A stretch of 64,000 nucleotides of DNA from Streptomyces sp. DG2A-72 (GCF_030499575.1 NZ_JASTLC010000001.1:5914001-5978000); one strand, 5' to 3'; positions 1 through 8,761 are shown, numbered from the stretch's first letter. Program-made: numbers and translations. The notes: generated from the letters alone by a model not told the origin.

Positions 1-596
1 TCGGGCATCCGACCTCGTATGAGGACTCCCTTCGCGACTACATGGGCGCCGCCATGCACCGCGTACACGATCTGGTGGAGGAACGGACCGGGCGGCCGTT
101 GCCGGCGGACTTTGATGATGTCTTTCATGCTCGGGTGTTCGCGGCGTTCGAGCGGGAGTTGAAGCCGGTGGAGGGGGCCGTGGGGGTGCTCGAGGAGTTT
201 GCGGGGGGCGGGGTGCCGTACTGCGTGGCGTCGTCGGGGAGTCATGAGCGGATTCGGGTGGGGCATCGGGCGACCGGGTTGGACCGGTGGTTCGATGACG
301 GGCGGATCTTCAGTTCGGAGGATGTGGGGCGGGGGAAGCCGGCGCCTGATTTGTTTCTGTACGCGGCCGAGCGGATGGGGGTCGCGCCGGAGCGGTGTGT
401 GGTGGTGGAGGACAGTCCGTTGGGGGTGAAGGCGGCGGTTGCAGCTGGGATGGACGTGTATGGGTTCACCGCCATGACTCCTGTGGCGAGGCTGTCGGGG
501 GCGACTCAAGTGTTCTCCGGGATGGGCGAGTTGGCCGGCCTGCTCGCCGCCGAGGCCGCTCCGGGCAAAGTTGAGGGAAATTCATCTTTGGCTTGA
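1..596 (+). CDS. HAD-family phosphatase/phosphomutase, 5' end outside window
   Basis: The reading frame is open from the first base, so the true start lies upstream; the ATG at 42 is internal. What remains is a haloacid-dehalogenase fold of the beta-phosphoglucomutase/phosphatase type: HAD motif II ([10 protein letters not shown], Ser within it), the motif III lysine region ([10 protein letters not shown]) and motif IV ([13 protein letters not shown]). The nucleophile motif DxDGT would be in the missing N-terminus. Family knowledge predicts a cytosolic phosphatase or phosphomutase acting on a small phosphorylated metabolite; the substrate cannot be read from the sequence. It ends just before an MFS exporter on the same strand, with which it may be co-transcribed. 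Confidence 0.85.
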   Translation, partial: GHPTSYEDSLRDYMGAAMHRVHDLVEERTGRPLPADFDDVFHARVFAAFERELKPVEGAVGVLEEFAGGGVPYCVASSGSHERIRVGHRATGLDRWFDDGRIFSSEDVGRGKPAPDLFLYAAERMGVAPERCVVVEDSPLGVKAAVAAGMDVYGFTAMTPVARLSGATQVFSGMGELAGLLAAEAAPGKVEGNSSLA

Positions 597-634
597 TATA
601 CCCAGCGGTACGCCTGGGCCTTACGCTCGCCGCC

Positions 635-1852
635 ATGACTGATGTGCTGCGGCGCGGTAGGGCCTCGTTGGCGTTCGGCTTCTTCGCTCAGGGTGCTGCC
701 TTTGCGCTGCTCGTGACGCGCATCCCTGCCATCCAGGACCGGTACGGCGTCTCTGACGCGCTGCTGCCTGCCTTCCTGGCGGCTGTGCCGATTCTCGCCG
801 GGGTGGGCAGTGTCACGACCGAGCGGCTGGTGAAGCGAATACGGCCCAGTTTGGTGCTGCGGTGGTCCCAGCCCGTGGTGCTCCTGGCGCTGCTCGGGGT
901 CGGGGCCGGGGACCGGACGGTCGAACTGGGCATCGCGCTGGCCGCGTTCGGGCTCGCCGTGGGGGCGCTGGACGCGTCGATGAACATGCTCGGAGTGAGT
1001 CTGCAGCGGTCGTACGGGCGCAGCATCATGCTCAGCTTCCATGCCGCGTTCAGCCTGGGTGGGATTCTCGGGGCCTCGCTCGCCTGGGTGGGGGCGCACT
1101 GGGATCTGGCGCTGTTCGTGTCGTATCTGCCGGTTGTGGTGGTGCTTCTGCCGGCTGCGCTGGTGGGGAGTCGGTGGTACGTCGACGGGGTCGCGCCGGA
1201 GAAGGGGGCGGGCGTCGAGGGGGGTGGAGGCGGGGCTGTCGGCTTCAAGGTGCTGTTGCCGCTGTGTCTGGTGATGACCTTCGCGTACATCGGGGACTCG
1301 ACCGTCTCCAACTGGAGTGCGAAGTATCTGCAGGATGTGCTGGGGAGTTCGGAGCAGCTGGCCACCGTTCCGTACAACGTCTACATGGTGACGACGCTGG
1401 TGGGGCGGGCCATCGGTGACTTCGGGGTGCGGCGGTTCGGGGCCGTGGTGGTCGTACGGGGTGGGGCGGTGGTGGCTGCTGGGGGGTTCGCTGTGGTGGC
1501 TGTGGCGCCTGGGGCCTGGATGGGGATGCTGGGGTTCACCTTGTTGGGGCTGGGGTTGTGTGTGCTGGTGCCGCAGACCTTTGCGGCGGCCGGGCGGTTG
1601 TTTCCCGGGGCTTCGGATGCGGCCGTCGCTCGGCTGAATGTTTTCAACTATGTGGGGTTCTTGATCGGTTCGCCGTTGGTGGGGGCGTTGGGGGATGCCT
1701 GGAGCTATCGCGGGGCGATGCTTGTGCCGATGGTGTTGGTACTGGTGACGTTGGTGTACGCCCGGTCGTTCGATGGTCAACCGGACCGATACGGTGGCGG
1801 GCATGAGCGGCCGCGCACAGCTGATGTGGGACGAGGCAGTAACGGGCTATGA
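635..1852 (+). CDS. MFS transporter, 12-TM exporter-like
   Basis: About 405 residues, rich in hydrophobic helices of 18-22 residues, typical of a Major Facilitator Superfamily protein related to E. coli YbjJ. The cytoplasmic loop TERLVKRIRPSL after TM2 and the glycine/alanine-rich helices (GLAVGALDASMNM, FSLGGILGASLAW) fit the family. The ATG at 635 is preferred because the protein then begins directly before TM1; a TTG at 593 would add 14 residues and overlap the upstream stop. No strong ribosome-binding site is visible. Its last 50 bp overlap the start of acuC in another frame, which suggests translational coupling. Substrate unknown. Confidence 0.8.
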   Translation: MTDVLRRGRASLAFGFFAQGAAFALLVTRIPAIQDRYGVSDALLPAFLAAVPILAGVGSVTTERLVKRIRPSLVLRWSQPVVLLALLGVGAGDRTVELGIALAAFGLAVGALDASMNMLGVSLQRSYGRSIMLSFHAAFSLGGILGASLAWVGAHWDLALFVSYLPVVVVLLPAALVGSRWYVDGVAPEKGAGVEGGGGGAVGFKVLLPLCLVMTFAYIGDSTVSNWSAKYLQDVLGSSEQLATVPYNVYMVTTLVGRAIGDFGVRRFGAVVVVRGGAVVAAGGFAVVAVAPGAWMGMLGFTLLGLGLCVLVPQTFAAAGRLFPGASDAAVARLNVFNYVGFLIGSPLVGALGDAWSYRGAMLVPMVLVLVTLVYARSFDGQPDRYGGGHERPRTADVGRGSNGL

Positions 1853-2978
1853 CTTCGGTCCGGAGCATCCGATGGATCCGGTTCGGCTTGCGCTGACCCG
1901 GGGGCTGGTGGGTGCGTTCGGGCTCGACCGGGATGTGGAGGTCGTGGCGGCGAAGCCTGCCGGGGAGTCGACGTTGCGGCTGGTCCATCGGGAGGATTAC
2001 ATCGCCGCGGTGAAGGCGGCGTTGGAGGATCCCGGGGCGGCGGACGGGTCGTACGGGATCGGGACGATCGATGATCCGGCGTTCGCCGGGATGCATGAGG
2101 TGTCCGCGTTGATCGCCGGGCAGTCGGTGGGGGCGGCGGAGGCTGTGTGGCATGGGGATGTGCTGCATGCGGTGAACTTCGCGGGTGGGTTGCATCATGC
2201 GATGCCGGGGGGTGCGTCGGGGTTCTGCATTTACAACGATGCGTCGCTGGCTATTGCCCGGTTGCTGGAGTTGGGGGCCGGGCGGGTCGCGTATGTGGAT
2301 GTCGATGTGCATCACGGGGATGGGGTGCAGGCGGCGTTCTGGGAGGATCCGCGGGTTTTGACGATTTCGCTGCATGAGCATCCTCGGACCTTGTTTCCGC
2401 AGACCGGGTGGGCTGAGGAGACGGGGGCGGAGGGGGCCGCGGCGGGGTCGGCGGTGAATGTGGCGTTGCCGGCGGGGACCGGGGATGCGGGGTGGTTGCG
2501 GGCGTTTCATGCGGTGGTGCCGGAGTTGATTGCGGACTTTCGGCCGGATGTGCTGGTGACTCAGCATGGGGCCGATACGCACTTCGAGGATCCGCTGGCT
2601 CATCTGGCGGTTTCGCTGGATGCGCAGCGGGCGGTGCAGGTTGCGTGTCATGAGTTGGCGCATGAGTACGCCGGGGGGAAGTGGGTCGCGTTGGGTGGGG
2701 GTGGGTACGCGGTGGTGGATGTGGTGCCGCGGTCGTGGACGCATCTGGTGGGGATTGCGGCTGGGCGGGCTGTGGAGCCTGAGGCGGTGATTCCTGAGGG
2801 GTGGCGGCGGGAGGTGTTTGCTCGTACGCGGCAGTTGGGGCCGGTGCGGATGACTGATGGGCGGTGGCCTGTGGTCTTTGCTGCGTGGGAGGCGGGGTAC
2901 GACCCTGCGGATCGGTTGGATCAGGCGGTGTTGGCTACGCGGAGGGCTGTGTTTCCGTTGCGGGGGTTGTTGGCGTAG
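1803..2978 (+). CDS. acuC: Acetoin utilization protein AcuC, class I HDAC-like deacetylase
   Basis: 391 residues, the normal AcuC length. The Zn-dependent deacetylase core is visible in order: the entry motif EHPMDPVRL, the catalytic His-His pair in HHAMPGGASGFCIYNDAS, the zinc-binding DVDVHHGDGV, the second metal aspartate in QHGADTHFEDPL and the GGGGY loop that holds the transition-state tyrosine. In Bacillus, AcuC deacetylates acetyl-CoA synthetase; a role in protein deacetylation is inferred here. The ATG at 1803 (MSGRAQLMWDEAV) is chosen over the upstream ATG at 1773 because family members start there. It overlaps the end of the MFS gene by 50 bp and is followed by a long palindromic repeat array. 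Confidence 0.92.
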   Translation: MSGRAQLMWDEAVTGYDFGPEHPMDPVRLALTRGLVGAFGLDRDVEVVAAKPAGESTLRLVHREDYIAAVKAALEDPGAADGSYGIGTIDDPAFAGMHEVSALIAGQSVGAAEAVWHGDVLHAVNFAGGLHHAMPGGASGFCIYNDASLAIARLLELGAGRVAYVDVDVHHGDGVQAAFWEDPRVLTISLHEHPRTLFPQTGWAEETGAEGAAAGSAVNVALPAGTGDAGWLRAFHAVVPELIADFRPDVLVTQHGADTHFEDPLAHLAVSLDAQRAVQVACHELAHEYAGGKWVALGGGGYAVVDVVPRSWTHLVGIAAGRAVEPEAVIPEGWRREVFARTRQLGPVRMTDGRWPVVFAAWEAGYDPADRLDQAVLATRRAVFPLRGLLA

Positions 2979-2984
2979 GGGATT

Positions 2985-3400
2985 CGCCCCCGCCGCCCCT
3001 ACCCGTCCCATCCTGAAGGGGCTCCGCCCCTTCGACCCCGCCAGGGGGCGAAGAAGCCCCTTGACCCCCGCGGGGCTGCGCCCCTGCACCCCACCGGGGC
3101 TGCACCCCACCGGGGCTGCACCCCACCGGGGCTGCACCCCACCGGGGCTGCACCCCACCGGGGCTGCGCCCCTGCACCCCACCGGGGCTGCGCCCCTTGA
3201 CCCCCGCGGGGCTGCGCCCCTGCACCCCACCGGGGCTGCGCCCCTTGACCCCCGCGGGGCTGCGCCCCTGCACCCCACCGGGGCTGCACCCCACCGGGGC
3301 TGCGCCCCTGCACCCCCCGCGGGGCTTCGCCCCCGGACCCCCACCGGGGCTTCGCCTCTGCACCCCACCGGCCTGCGGCCTCGTCCTCAAGCGCCGGACG
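2985..3400. repeat. Tandem array of GC-rich palindromes downstream of acuC
   Basis: The 600-bp gap between acuC and the next gene is filled by imperfect copies of a 16-bp unit (CCCCACCGGGGCTGCA), five nearly exact in a row around 3095-3180. These alternate with GGGGCTGCGCCCC palindromes and longer variants carrying TTGACCCCCGCG. Each unit can fold as a short hairpin. Long open frames across it on both strands are low-complexity artefacts of the repeat. Two copies of a motif ending CGGACGGGCTGAA (about 3392-3410 and 3474-3490) close the region; I know this motif as a frequent intergenic sequence in Streptomyces. It may act as a transcription terminator or an mRNA 3'-end structure. Confidence 0.85.
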
Positions 3401-3579
3401 GGCTGAATGATGTCGGCCGGTGTCGAGAGATCACCCCGCTGTGGGTGGGGGATCGGGAGGGCGGGGAGTTCGAACGGCGGACGGGCTGAAGTAGCGCCTA
3501 GGGGCCCTCGCTACGCCAACTGTGCGGTCTTCCCGCGTTCTTCTGACGACCCCCGTCCCCGTCCGTCACCATCGCAGCC

Positions 3580-4395
3580 GTGTTGAGTACCGGTGCACTG
3601 CGTGCGCATCTGCTGGCTGCTCGGTTGGCTGGGGTTGTGGCCACGTCTCGGGAGGAGAGTCTGCGGAGTTATCGGCTGTTTGCGGCTCGGGATCCTCGGG
3701 TTTTGATCGGGATTGATCCTGAGTGGGCTTGGGGGGAGCGGGAATTGGTTGGGTTGATGGCGGAGAAGTGTGGGGTTTCGGGCGATCTGGGGAATGTGTC
3801 TGGACCTGATGTGATCGATCCGGAGCGGACGTTGGTCGCGCTTGATGCCTTCGCCGATCGGGTCGGGGCCGTCGCGGAGCGTGGCGTGCCTGTGCTGTTC
3901 GGTACCGGGCATCCGCACCGTCTGCTCGGGTTCTACGCCGCCTTGGCGGACGCTTTGTCGGCGGCGGGATGTGCTGTCCTCACACCGGCGCAGGGTCGCT
4001 GTGTCGACATAACGACCCGGTTCGGTCTACGCACGTACAACCTTGACTACGTACGAGGAGTCGCGCTGATGCGAGAACCGGATGCCTCCCGCTCCGGTTG
4101 TGAGACCGGCGCACACACGCACTCGCCGCTCCCGGTTCGTACCGTGCTGGCGGCGGCGGCCGAGGCCGGCGGGCCGTTGCCCGAGTTGGTGATCGGGGAT
4201 CACGGGTGGGTCTGCGGAGCAGGTCAGCTGGGGTTTGAGGCCATTGGTCTTGCGGATACCGATGACCCTGCGCTCTTCGTGGGGGAGGCTGAGGGGTCCG
4301 TGTCCGTCGTCGTTCCACTTGATGACGCTGTGCGGTCTGATTACTACCTGCCGCTTACCCGCTACGTACTCAATCGGGCGTGTCTGTCACAGTAG
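3580..4395 (+). CDS. Conserved actinomycete protein annotated as phosphatase
   Basis: 271 residues from GTG 3580. The protein belongs to a conserved Streptomyces family annotated as phosphatase and found between acuC and bdtA. Visible conserved blocks include GTGHPHRLLGFY around residue 108, the THSPLPVR segment near 183 and GDHGWVCGAGQLGFEAIG near 206. Histidines, aspartates and one cysteine lie in these blocks and could form a metal or catalytic site, but no classical phosphatase signature (DxDxT, CX5R) is present. The GTG is the first codon giving family-like sequence. It lies upstream of bdtA on the same strand. Biochemical function is not established from the sequence. Confidence 0.75.
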   Translation: MLSTGALRAHLLAARLAGVVATSREESLRSYRLFAARDPRVLIGIDPEWAWGERELVGLMAEKCGVSGDLGNVSGPDVIDPERTLVALDAFADRVGAVAERGVPVLFGTGHPHRLLGFYAALADALSAAGCAVLTPAQGRCVDITTRFGLRTYNLDYVRGVALMREPDASRSGCETGAHTHSPLPVRTVLAAAAEAGGPLPELVIGDHGWVCGAGQLGFEAIGLADTDDPALFVGEAEGSVSVVVPLDDAVRSDYYLPLTRYVLNRACLSQ

Positions 4396-4449
4396 GCCGC
4401 CGATGGGTGCACCTCTTCCCCACTCGCATCACCCGCCCCTACATTGGGG

Positions 4450-4477
4450 AGTGAGCACGCAGCGACGAAGAGTCACC
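4450..4477 (+). promoter_or_regulatory. Candidate BldD operator upstream of bdtA
   Basis: An AGTGA half-site at 4450-4454 and a TCACC half-site at 4473-4477, separated by 18 nt, lie about 52 bp before the bdtA start. Early work on S. coelicolor described BldD sites as AGTGA(n)TCACC and named bdtA as a BldD target, so the match is in the expected place. The motif is short and the assignment is inferred. Confidence 0.5.
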
Positions 4478-4528
4478 GGAAGGGGAAGCCGGTGGCCGTC
4501 GGTCGAGTGCGGAAGGTTCAGGTGTGTC

Positions 4529-4738
4529 ATGGCTGCTGAGCAGAGGCCTCTGAGCGAGGTTCAGTTCCTTACCGTGGCGGAAGTCGCCTCGGTGATGCGA
4601 GTGTCGAAGATGACCGTGTACCGACTGGTGCACAGTGGTCATCTGCCTGCGATCCGGGTGGGGCGGTCCTTCCGCGTCCCCGAGAACGCGGTTCACGAGT
4701 ACCTTCGCGAGAGCTACGTGGGGGTGGAAACCGCCTGA
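4529..4738 (+). CDS. bdtA: BldC-like MerR/excisionase-type DNA-binding protein BdtA
   Basis: 69 residues. Almost the entire chain is one excisionase/MerR-type winged helix: FLTVAEVASVMRVSKMTVYR forms the helix-turn-helix (residues 12-31) and HLPAIRVGRSFRVPENAVHEY the wing and third helix. This is the architecture of BldC. In S. coelicolor the equivalent gene, beside the bS22 gene and the epimerase, is bdtA, a target of the developmental repressor BldD. The ATG at 4529 is preceded by GGAAGG at 4511-4516; longer upstream extension of the frame is not conserved-looking. The small size indicates a DNA-binding protein without an effector domain. Likely a developmental regulator; its own targets are not visible. 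Confidence 0.88.
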   Translation: MAAEQRPLSEVQFLTVAEVASVMRVSKMTVYRLVHSGHLPAIRVGRSFRVPENAVHEYLRESYVGVETA

Positions 4739-4893
4739 CGACGGTGGTCCGGGGAGATCCTCAGGGCACCACTGGATCTGCCCGGTCCCCTCGATTACGA
4801 CCTCAGCGCTCGGACGGGTAGGCTAGCCCCTCGTAGGTCGTATGGGCCCATGGCGCCCAAACGCCGAGTGATGAGAAGTGAGCGAGGGTAGTC

Positions 4894-4992
4894 GTGGGCT
4901 CTGTTATCAAGAAGCGGCGCAAGCGGATGGCTAAGAAGAAGCACCGCAAGCTGCTCAAGCGCACGCGCGTTCAGCGCCGTAACAAGAAGTAG
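4894..4992 (+). CDS. Ribosomal protein bS22 (AURKAIP1/COX24 domain), 32 aa
   Basis: A 32-codon gene with GTG start at 4894 and TAG at 4990. The product is almost wholly basic: it begins [19 protein letters not shown] and ends [13 protein letters not shown]. This is the AURKAIP1/COX24 domain protein conserved in actinobacteria, seen in the mycobacterial 30S subunit as bS22. GAGGG at 4884-4888 sits 5 bp before the start. A strong hairpin terminator follows. The extreme Lys/Arg content fits rRNA binding. The match to the family covers the full length, so the call is firm despite the size. Confidence 0.93.
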   Translation: MGSVIKKRRKRMAKKKHRKLLKRTRVQRRNKK

Positions 4993-5053
4993 TCCGCCCG
5001 TCCGCCAGGACGAGGACTACGGACGGCGCAGAAGACGTCGCGAGAGCGTGTCC

Positions 5054-5085
5054 GTGGCCCCCCACCGCACCCGGTGGGGGGCCAC
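5054..5085 (+). terminator. Rho-independent-like hairpin after the bS22 gene
   Basis: A perfect 13-bp stem (5054-5066 with 5073-5085, GTGGCCCCCCACC and its complement) with a 6-nt loop begins 61 bp after the bS22 stop. There is no U-tract, as is usual in Streptomyces. The rest of the gap to 5300 holds no gene. Confidence 0.8.
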
Positions 5086-5300
5086 GTGTGTCTCCACCCC
5101 GGACCAGGTGTTCTGTGCGTACGCCTGTGTTTCACATGGCTTGGTCTGTTCGTACGTCTGTGGATGTCGTCACTTCGTGCATTGGGTGGTCATCACAGCG
5201 CAACGTCGAGCCGCTAAGTTGGCGGCACACGGGGAACGCGGCAGGCTAACGAGCAGCGGTGTGTCGGGGCAGGACGATTCCTGGAAGGAAGGCGCTGATC

Positions 5301-6362
5301 TTGGGCAAGGTCGTGCTCGTGACCGGAGTGGCCCGTCAGCTGGGGGGCCGGTTCGTACGACGGATCCAGCGTGACCCACAGGTGGACCGGGTGGTCGCCG
5401 TGGACGCGGTCCCGCCCGCTCATCATCTGGGCGGCGCCGACTTCATCCAGGCCGACATCCGGCAGCCGACCATCGCGCGCGTGCTCGCCGAGACGGCCGC
5501 CGACACGGTCGTCCACATGGATGTGACGGCCACCGCGCTCGGCAGCGGCAGCCGGGCGACGGTCAAGGAGACCAACGTCATCGGGACGATGCAGCTGCTG
5601 GGCGCTTGTCAGAAGTCGCCCAGCGTCAAGCGGCTCGTCGTGAAGTCCAGTACGAATGTGTACGGGTCCGCGCCGCGTGATCCCGCCGTCTTCACCGAGA
5701 CGACCCCGCCGAAGTCCCTGCCCAGCGGCGGCTTCGCGAAGGACACGGTCGAGGTCGAGGGGTATGTACGGGGCTTCGCGCGCCGTCGGCCGGACGTCGC
5801 CGTGTGTGTGCTGCGGTTCGCCAACATCCTCGGCCCCACCGCCGACACCCCGCTCGCCTCGTACTTCTCGCTGCCGATCCTGCCGACCGTGTTCGGCTAC
5901 GACCCCCGGCTGCAGTTCGTGCACGAGGACGACGTGATCGACGTCCTGCGGATCGCCTCGCACGAGCCGGAGCGCGGCACCCTCAACAGCGGCACCTTCA
6001 ACATCGCCGGTGATGGCGTCCTGCTGCTCTCCCAGTGCTCCAGGCGACTCGGACGGCCCACCCTGCCGCTGCTGCTGCCCGCCGTCACCTGGGCGGGCTC
6101 GGCGGTGCGTACGCTGGGTATGACGGACTTCTCGCCCGAGCAGATCCGGCTGCTGACCCACGGCCGGGTCGTGGCGACGGACCAGATGCGTGAGACGCTC
6201 GGATTCAAGCCGAAGTACACGACCGCCGAGACCTTCGCGGAGTTCGCGCGCAGTCGCGGTCCTGGACTTCTGCCCCCGGAGGCCCTCGCGGGGGCCGTCG
6301 ACCGGATCGCCGCGCTGCCCTTCCCGGGCAGCGGCCACCCCCCGACGCAGAGCGCCAACTGA
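5301..6362 (+). CDS. NAD-dependent epimerase/dehydratase (extended SDR)
   Basis: 353 residues. The N-terminus carries a Rossmann NAD(P)-binding start (VVLVTGVARQLGG); the catalytic tyrosine is probably the one in SSTNVYGSAP, although the usual YxxxK lysine is not obvious. The later RFANILGP and FNIAGDG blocks are typical of extended SDRs such as UDP-glucose 4-epimerase. TTG 5301 is chosen because GGAAGGAAGG (5283-5292) lies 8 bp before it and the Rossmann strand starts immediately; the upstream GTG/ATG options add unconserved residues. It is followed after 14 bp by an acyltransferase, an arrangement conserved next to bldN in Streptomyces. A role in a lipid-linked or envelope sugar is inferred, not shown. 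Confidence 0.85.
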   Translation: MGKVVLVTGVARQLGGRFVRRIQRDPQVDRVVAVDAVPPAHHLGGADFIQADIRQPTIARVLAETAADTVVHMDVTATALGSGSRATVKETNVIGTMQLLGACQKSPSVKRLVVKSSTNVYGSAPRDPAVFTETTPPKSLPSGGFAKDTVEVEGYVRGFARRRPDVAVCVLRFANILGPTADTPLASYFSLPILPTVFGYDPRLQFVHEDDVIDVLRIASHEPERGTLNSGTFNIAGDGVLLLSQCSRRLGRPTLPLLLPAVTWAGSAVRTLGMTDFSPEQIRLLTHGRVVATDQMRETLGFKPKYTTAETFAEFARSRGPGLLPPEALAGAVDRIAALPFPGSGHPPTQSAN

Positions 6363-6376
6363 GGAGCGCATCAACG

Positions 6377-7432
6377 ATGGCGGACGCCAAGGTCATTCCG
6401 TTCGACGACGACCGGTCCCGCGGGAGCGCCGTACAGCGGCCGCCGCGGCGCCGGACCAGTTCGGGGAGCCGGCGCAAGAGCGGTGAACCCGCACTGGTCC
6501 GTGAGGTCCAGCCCCTGCCCGGGCGGGCGCTCGCGCAGGATGATGTCCCTGTGACGCGTGAGGAACAGCCGCCGCAGCGGCCCAAGGACGACGGCGGCCT
6601 GGAGCGGCGCATCGCGGGCGGCCTGGCCTTCCTGCGCCGCCGTCTGACGGGGGACTACGAGGTCGACGACTTCGGCTACGACGAGGAACTCACCGACCAT
6701 GTCCTGATGTCCCTGCTGCGCCCGGTGTACGAGAAGTACTTCCGGGTCGAGGTGAAGGGCATCGAGAACATCCCCACGGACGGTGGCGCCCTTATCGTCG
6801 CCAACCACTCCGGCACGATCCCGCTGGACGGCCTGATGATGCAGGTCGCCGTGCACGACCACCACCCGGCCGGCCGCCACCTCCGCCTCCTCGCGGCCAA
6901 CCTGGTCTTCGTGCTGCCGGTGATCAACGAACTGGCCCGCAAGCTCGGCCACACCCTGGCCTGCGCCGAGGACGCCGAACGCCTGCTGGCCCAGGGCGAA
7001 CTGGTCGGGGTGATGCCGGAGGGCTTCAAGGGCATCGGCAAGCCCTTCAGCGAGCGCTACAAGCTCCAGCGCTTCGGCCGCGGCGGCTTCGTCTCCACGG
7101 CACTGCGCCAGGGCACCCCGATCATCCCGTGCTCGATCGTCGGGGCCGAGGAGATCTACCCGATGATCGGCAACGCCAAGACCCTGGCCAGGGTCCTCGG
7201 CTTCCCGTACTTCCCGCTGACGCCGACCTTCCCGTGGCTCGGCCCGCTGGGCGCGGTTCCGCTGCCGACGAAGTGGACGATCCAGTTCGGCGAGCCGATC
7301 CTCACGGACGGCTATCCCCCGGAGGCGGCGGAGGACCCCATGCTGATGTTCAACCTGACCGACCAGGTCAGGGAACAGATCCAGCACACCCTCTACAAGC
7401 TGCTGGTGCAGCGCCGCTCGGTCTTCTTCTGA
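6377..7432 (+). CDS. 1-acylglycerol-3-phosphate-type acyltransferase
   Basis: 351 residues. A disordered, basic and proline-rich N-terminus of about 75 residues precedes a PlsC/LPLAT acyltransferase domain. The catalytic NHX4D box is NHSGTIPLD near residue 143, and the acceptor-binding box is VMPEGFKG near residue 213. Such enzymes acylate lysophosphatidic acid or related acceptors at the inner membrane face. The ATG at 6377 has GAGGAG 8 bp upstream and follows the epimerase by 14 bp, so the two form one operon. The long tail before the catalytic domain is characteristic of the Streptomyces members. Its location beside bldN is conserved, but no developmental role can be read from it. Confidence 0.86.
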   Translation: MADAKVIPFDDDRSRGSAVQRPPRRRTSSGSRRKSGEPALVREVQPLPGRALAQDDVPVTREEQPPQRPKDDGGLERRIAGGLAFLRRRLTGDYEVDDFGYDEELTDHVLMSLLRPVYEKYFRVEVKGIENIPTDGGALIVANHSGTIPLDGLMMQVAVHDHHPAGRHLRLLAANLVFVLPVINELARKLGHTLACAEDAERLLAQGELVGVMPEGFKGIGKPFSERYKLQRFGRGGFVSTALRQGTPIIPCSIVGAEEIYPMIGNAKTLARVLGFPYFPLTPTFPWLGPLGAVPLPTKWTIQFGEPILTDGYPPEAAEDPMLMFNLTDQVREQIQHTLYKLLVQRRSVFF

Positions 7433-7460
7433 CTGAGGAAGCGTTCTGAGGAAACGTTTG

Positions 7461-7510
7461 TACGACGATAGGGGGCGCCCCTTGTGAGAAGGGCGCCCCC
7501 CATCGTCGTA
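7461..7510. terminator. Bidirectional terminator between acyltransferase and rsbN
   Basis: A 20-bp inverted repeat with one mismatch pairs 7461-7480 with 7491-7510 around a 10-nt loop. The core is GGGGGCGCCC extended by TACGACGAT arms. It lies between the convergent acyltransferase and rsbN genes and can end transcripts from both sides. Confidence 0.85.
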
Positions 7511-7525
7511 CTACCGCCGTAACCC

Positions 7526-8761
7526 CTACTCGACGTCCTCGCCTTCGATGCCCAGACCGGGCAGCAGGCCCGGTAGCAGTGGTGGAAGCGTGACGTCCGG
7601 CTCGGTGCTCGGCGTGCTGCTGCCGGACGGGGTGGCGGTGCCGGTGTTCTTCGGCGGGTCGAGAAGACCGCCGGTGCTGCCGCCGAGCAGACCGTCGCTC
7701 TCGGCATCGGAGTCGGACGGCTTGCTGGGCTTGGTGTCGCTGGAGCCGCCACGGTCCGATGTGCCGCTGCCCGCGCTCGGTGGCGCGGACCGATCGGCGC
7801 CGGAGGAACCGGTGGACGTCGATCCGGTGCCCTGCCGTTCACCGTTGCCGCCGCCCCCGTGGGTGGGAGGCTGCGGAAGCAGGGACTGCAGCGGGGCGAC
7901 CTCTTCGTCTATGGCGTCGAAGACCGAGGACACCTGCTCGCTGACGTCCCCCAGTTGCACGGGAAGCCGCTCGCGCAGCGCGCCCCAGGCATCGCGGTGC
8001 GAACTCGAGAAGGTGGAGAGGGCCTGGATGGGGCCCAGGGACGCCGGGTCGCGCTCGTAAGCCGCGCTCAGCAGTCGGTGGCCCTCCGAGGCGTCGTGCG
8101 TCATACCGGACAGGGCACGGCGGATCGCGCCGACCGACTCGTGGTCGAGCTGTCCGCTGCGGTCGCGCTCCATCAGGCGCCGGGCCTCGCTGAGCCTGGT
8201 CGAGGCCTGGTCGAGGTAGGAACGGCCGCGCTCGTCGTCCCCGTCGGACAGGTAGTTGAGCTTGAAATCCTCTATGCCGCGCTTGAGTCCGTACAGCGAG
8301 TCGCCGGGCAGCGCGTCGGAACTCGCGGCGGCGACTCCGCCGAAGGCCCCGGCGGCGACCCCGACGCTGAGCCCGCCGGCGGTGAGCCCCTTGGCCAGCC
8401 GGGTGCGCGGCCGCAACTTGCCGAGCGGGCTCGCCCGATGGGCGCCGCGCCCTCGATGGGACCGCTGCCCCGGCATCGCGGGCGCGGTCGCCCCGCCACC
8501 CAAGGAACCCTCTTGGAGCATGGCCTCCATGGCGGCCACCAGCTGGGCCCGCTGGACGACCTTGACCTCGGGGTCCATTTCAGGCTTGGGCAGCTCGCCG
8601 AGACCGGTCGTGAGCGCCAGCATGCGCCCCTGCTCGGTCTGTTCCGCAGCAGCCTCTGCCGGTGGTGCCTCTGACTGCTCGGCCGCCGGGCCCCGGTCGG
8701 ACTCCTCCAGGGCCTGGGCGAAGGCGTTCGCCCGCCGGTGCGCCGATACGTTCGCGATCAC
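7526..8761 (-). CDS. rsbN: Membrane-bound anti-sigma factor RsbN (controls BldN)
   Basis: About 411 residues. The N-terminal cytoplasmic part starts VIANVSAHRRANAFAQAL and would hold the sigma-binding segment. A basic stretch (near residues 95-120) leads into one transmembrane helix, GLTAGGLSVGVAAGAFGGV. Outside the membrane comes the DUF5667 signature (DALPGDSLYGLKRG) and a long Ser/Thr/Pro/Gly-rich tail with low-complexity repeats. This is RsbN, which in Streptomyces holds the ECF factor BldN inactive. GTG 8761 is preferred over GTG 8770 because AGGAGG lies 8 bp before it, whereas 8770 overlaps that site. bldN is directly upstream on the same strand, a normal sigma/anti-sigma pair. Confidence 0.93.
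   Translation of the reverse strand: MIANVSAHRRANAFAQALEESDRGPAAEQSEAPPAEAAAEQTEQGRMLALTTGLGELPKPEMDPEVKVVQRAQLVAAMEAMLQEGSLGGGATAPAMPGQRSHRGRGAHRASPLGKLRPRTRLAKGLTAGGLSVGVAAGAFGGVAAASSDALPGDSLYGLKRGIEDFKLNYLSDGDDERGRSYLDQASTRLSEARRLMERDRSGQLDHESVGAIRRALSGMTHDASEGHRLLSAAYERDPASLGPIQALSTFSSSHRDAWGALRERLPVQLGDVSEQVSSVFDAIDEEVAPLQSLLPQPPTHGGGGNGERQGTGSTSTGSSGADRSAPPSAGSGTSDRGGSSDTKPSKPSDSDAESDGLLGGSTGGLLDPPKNTGTATPSGSSTPSTEPDVTLPPLLPGLLPGLGIEGEDVE

Noticed and set aside
1644..3489. Long open frames on both strands through the acuC downstream repeats
   Set aside because: They read GAAPLHPT-like repeats dictated by the palindromic array and have no domain; they also overlap acuC antisense.
5214..6374. 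Long antisense frame opposite the epimerase
   Set aside because: High-GC shadow of the real gene; the plus-strand frame has all motifs.
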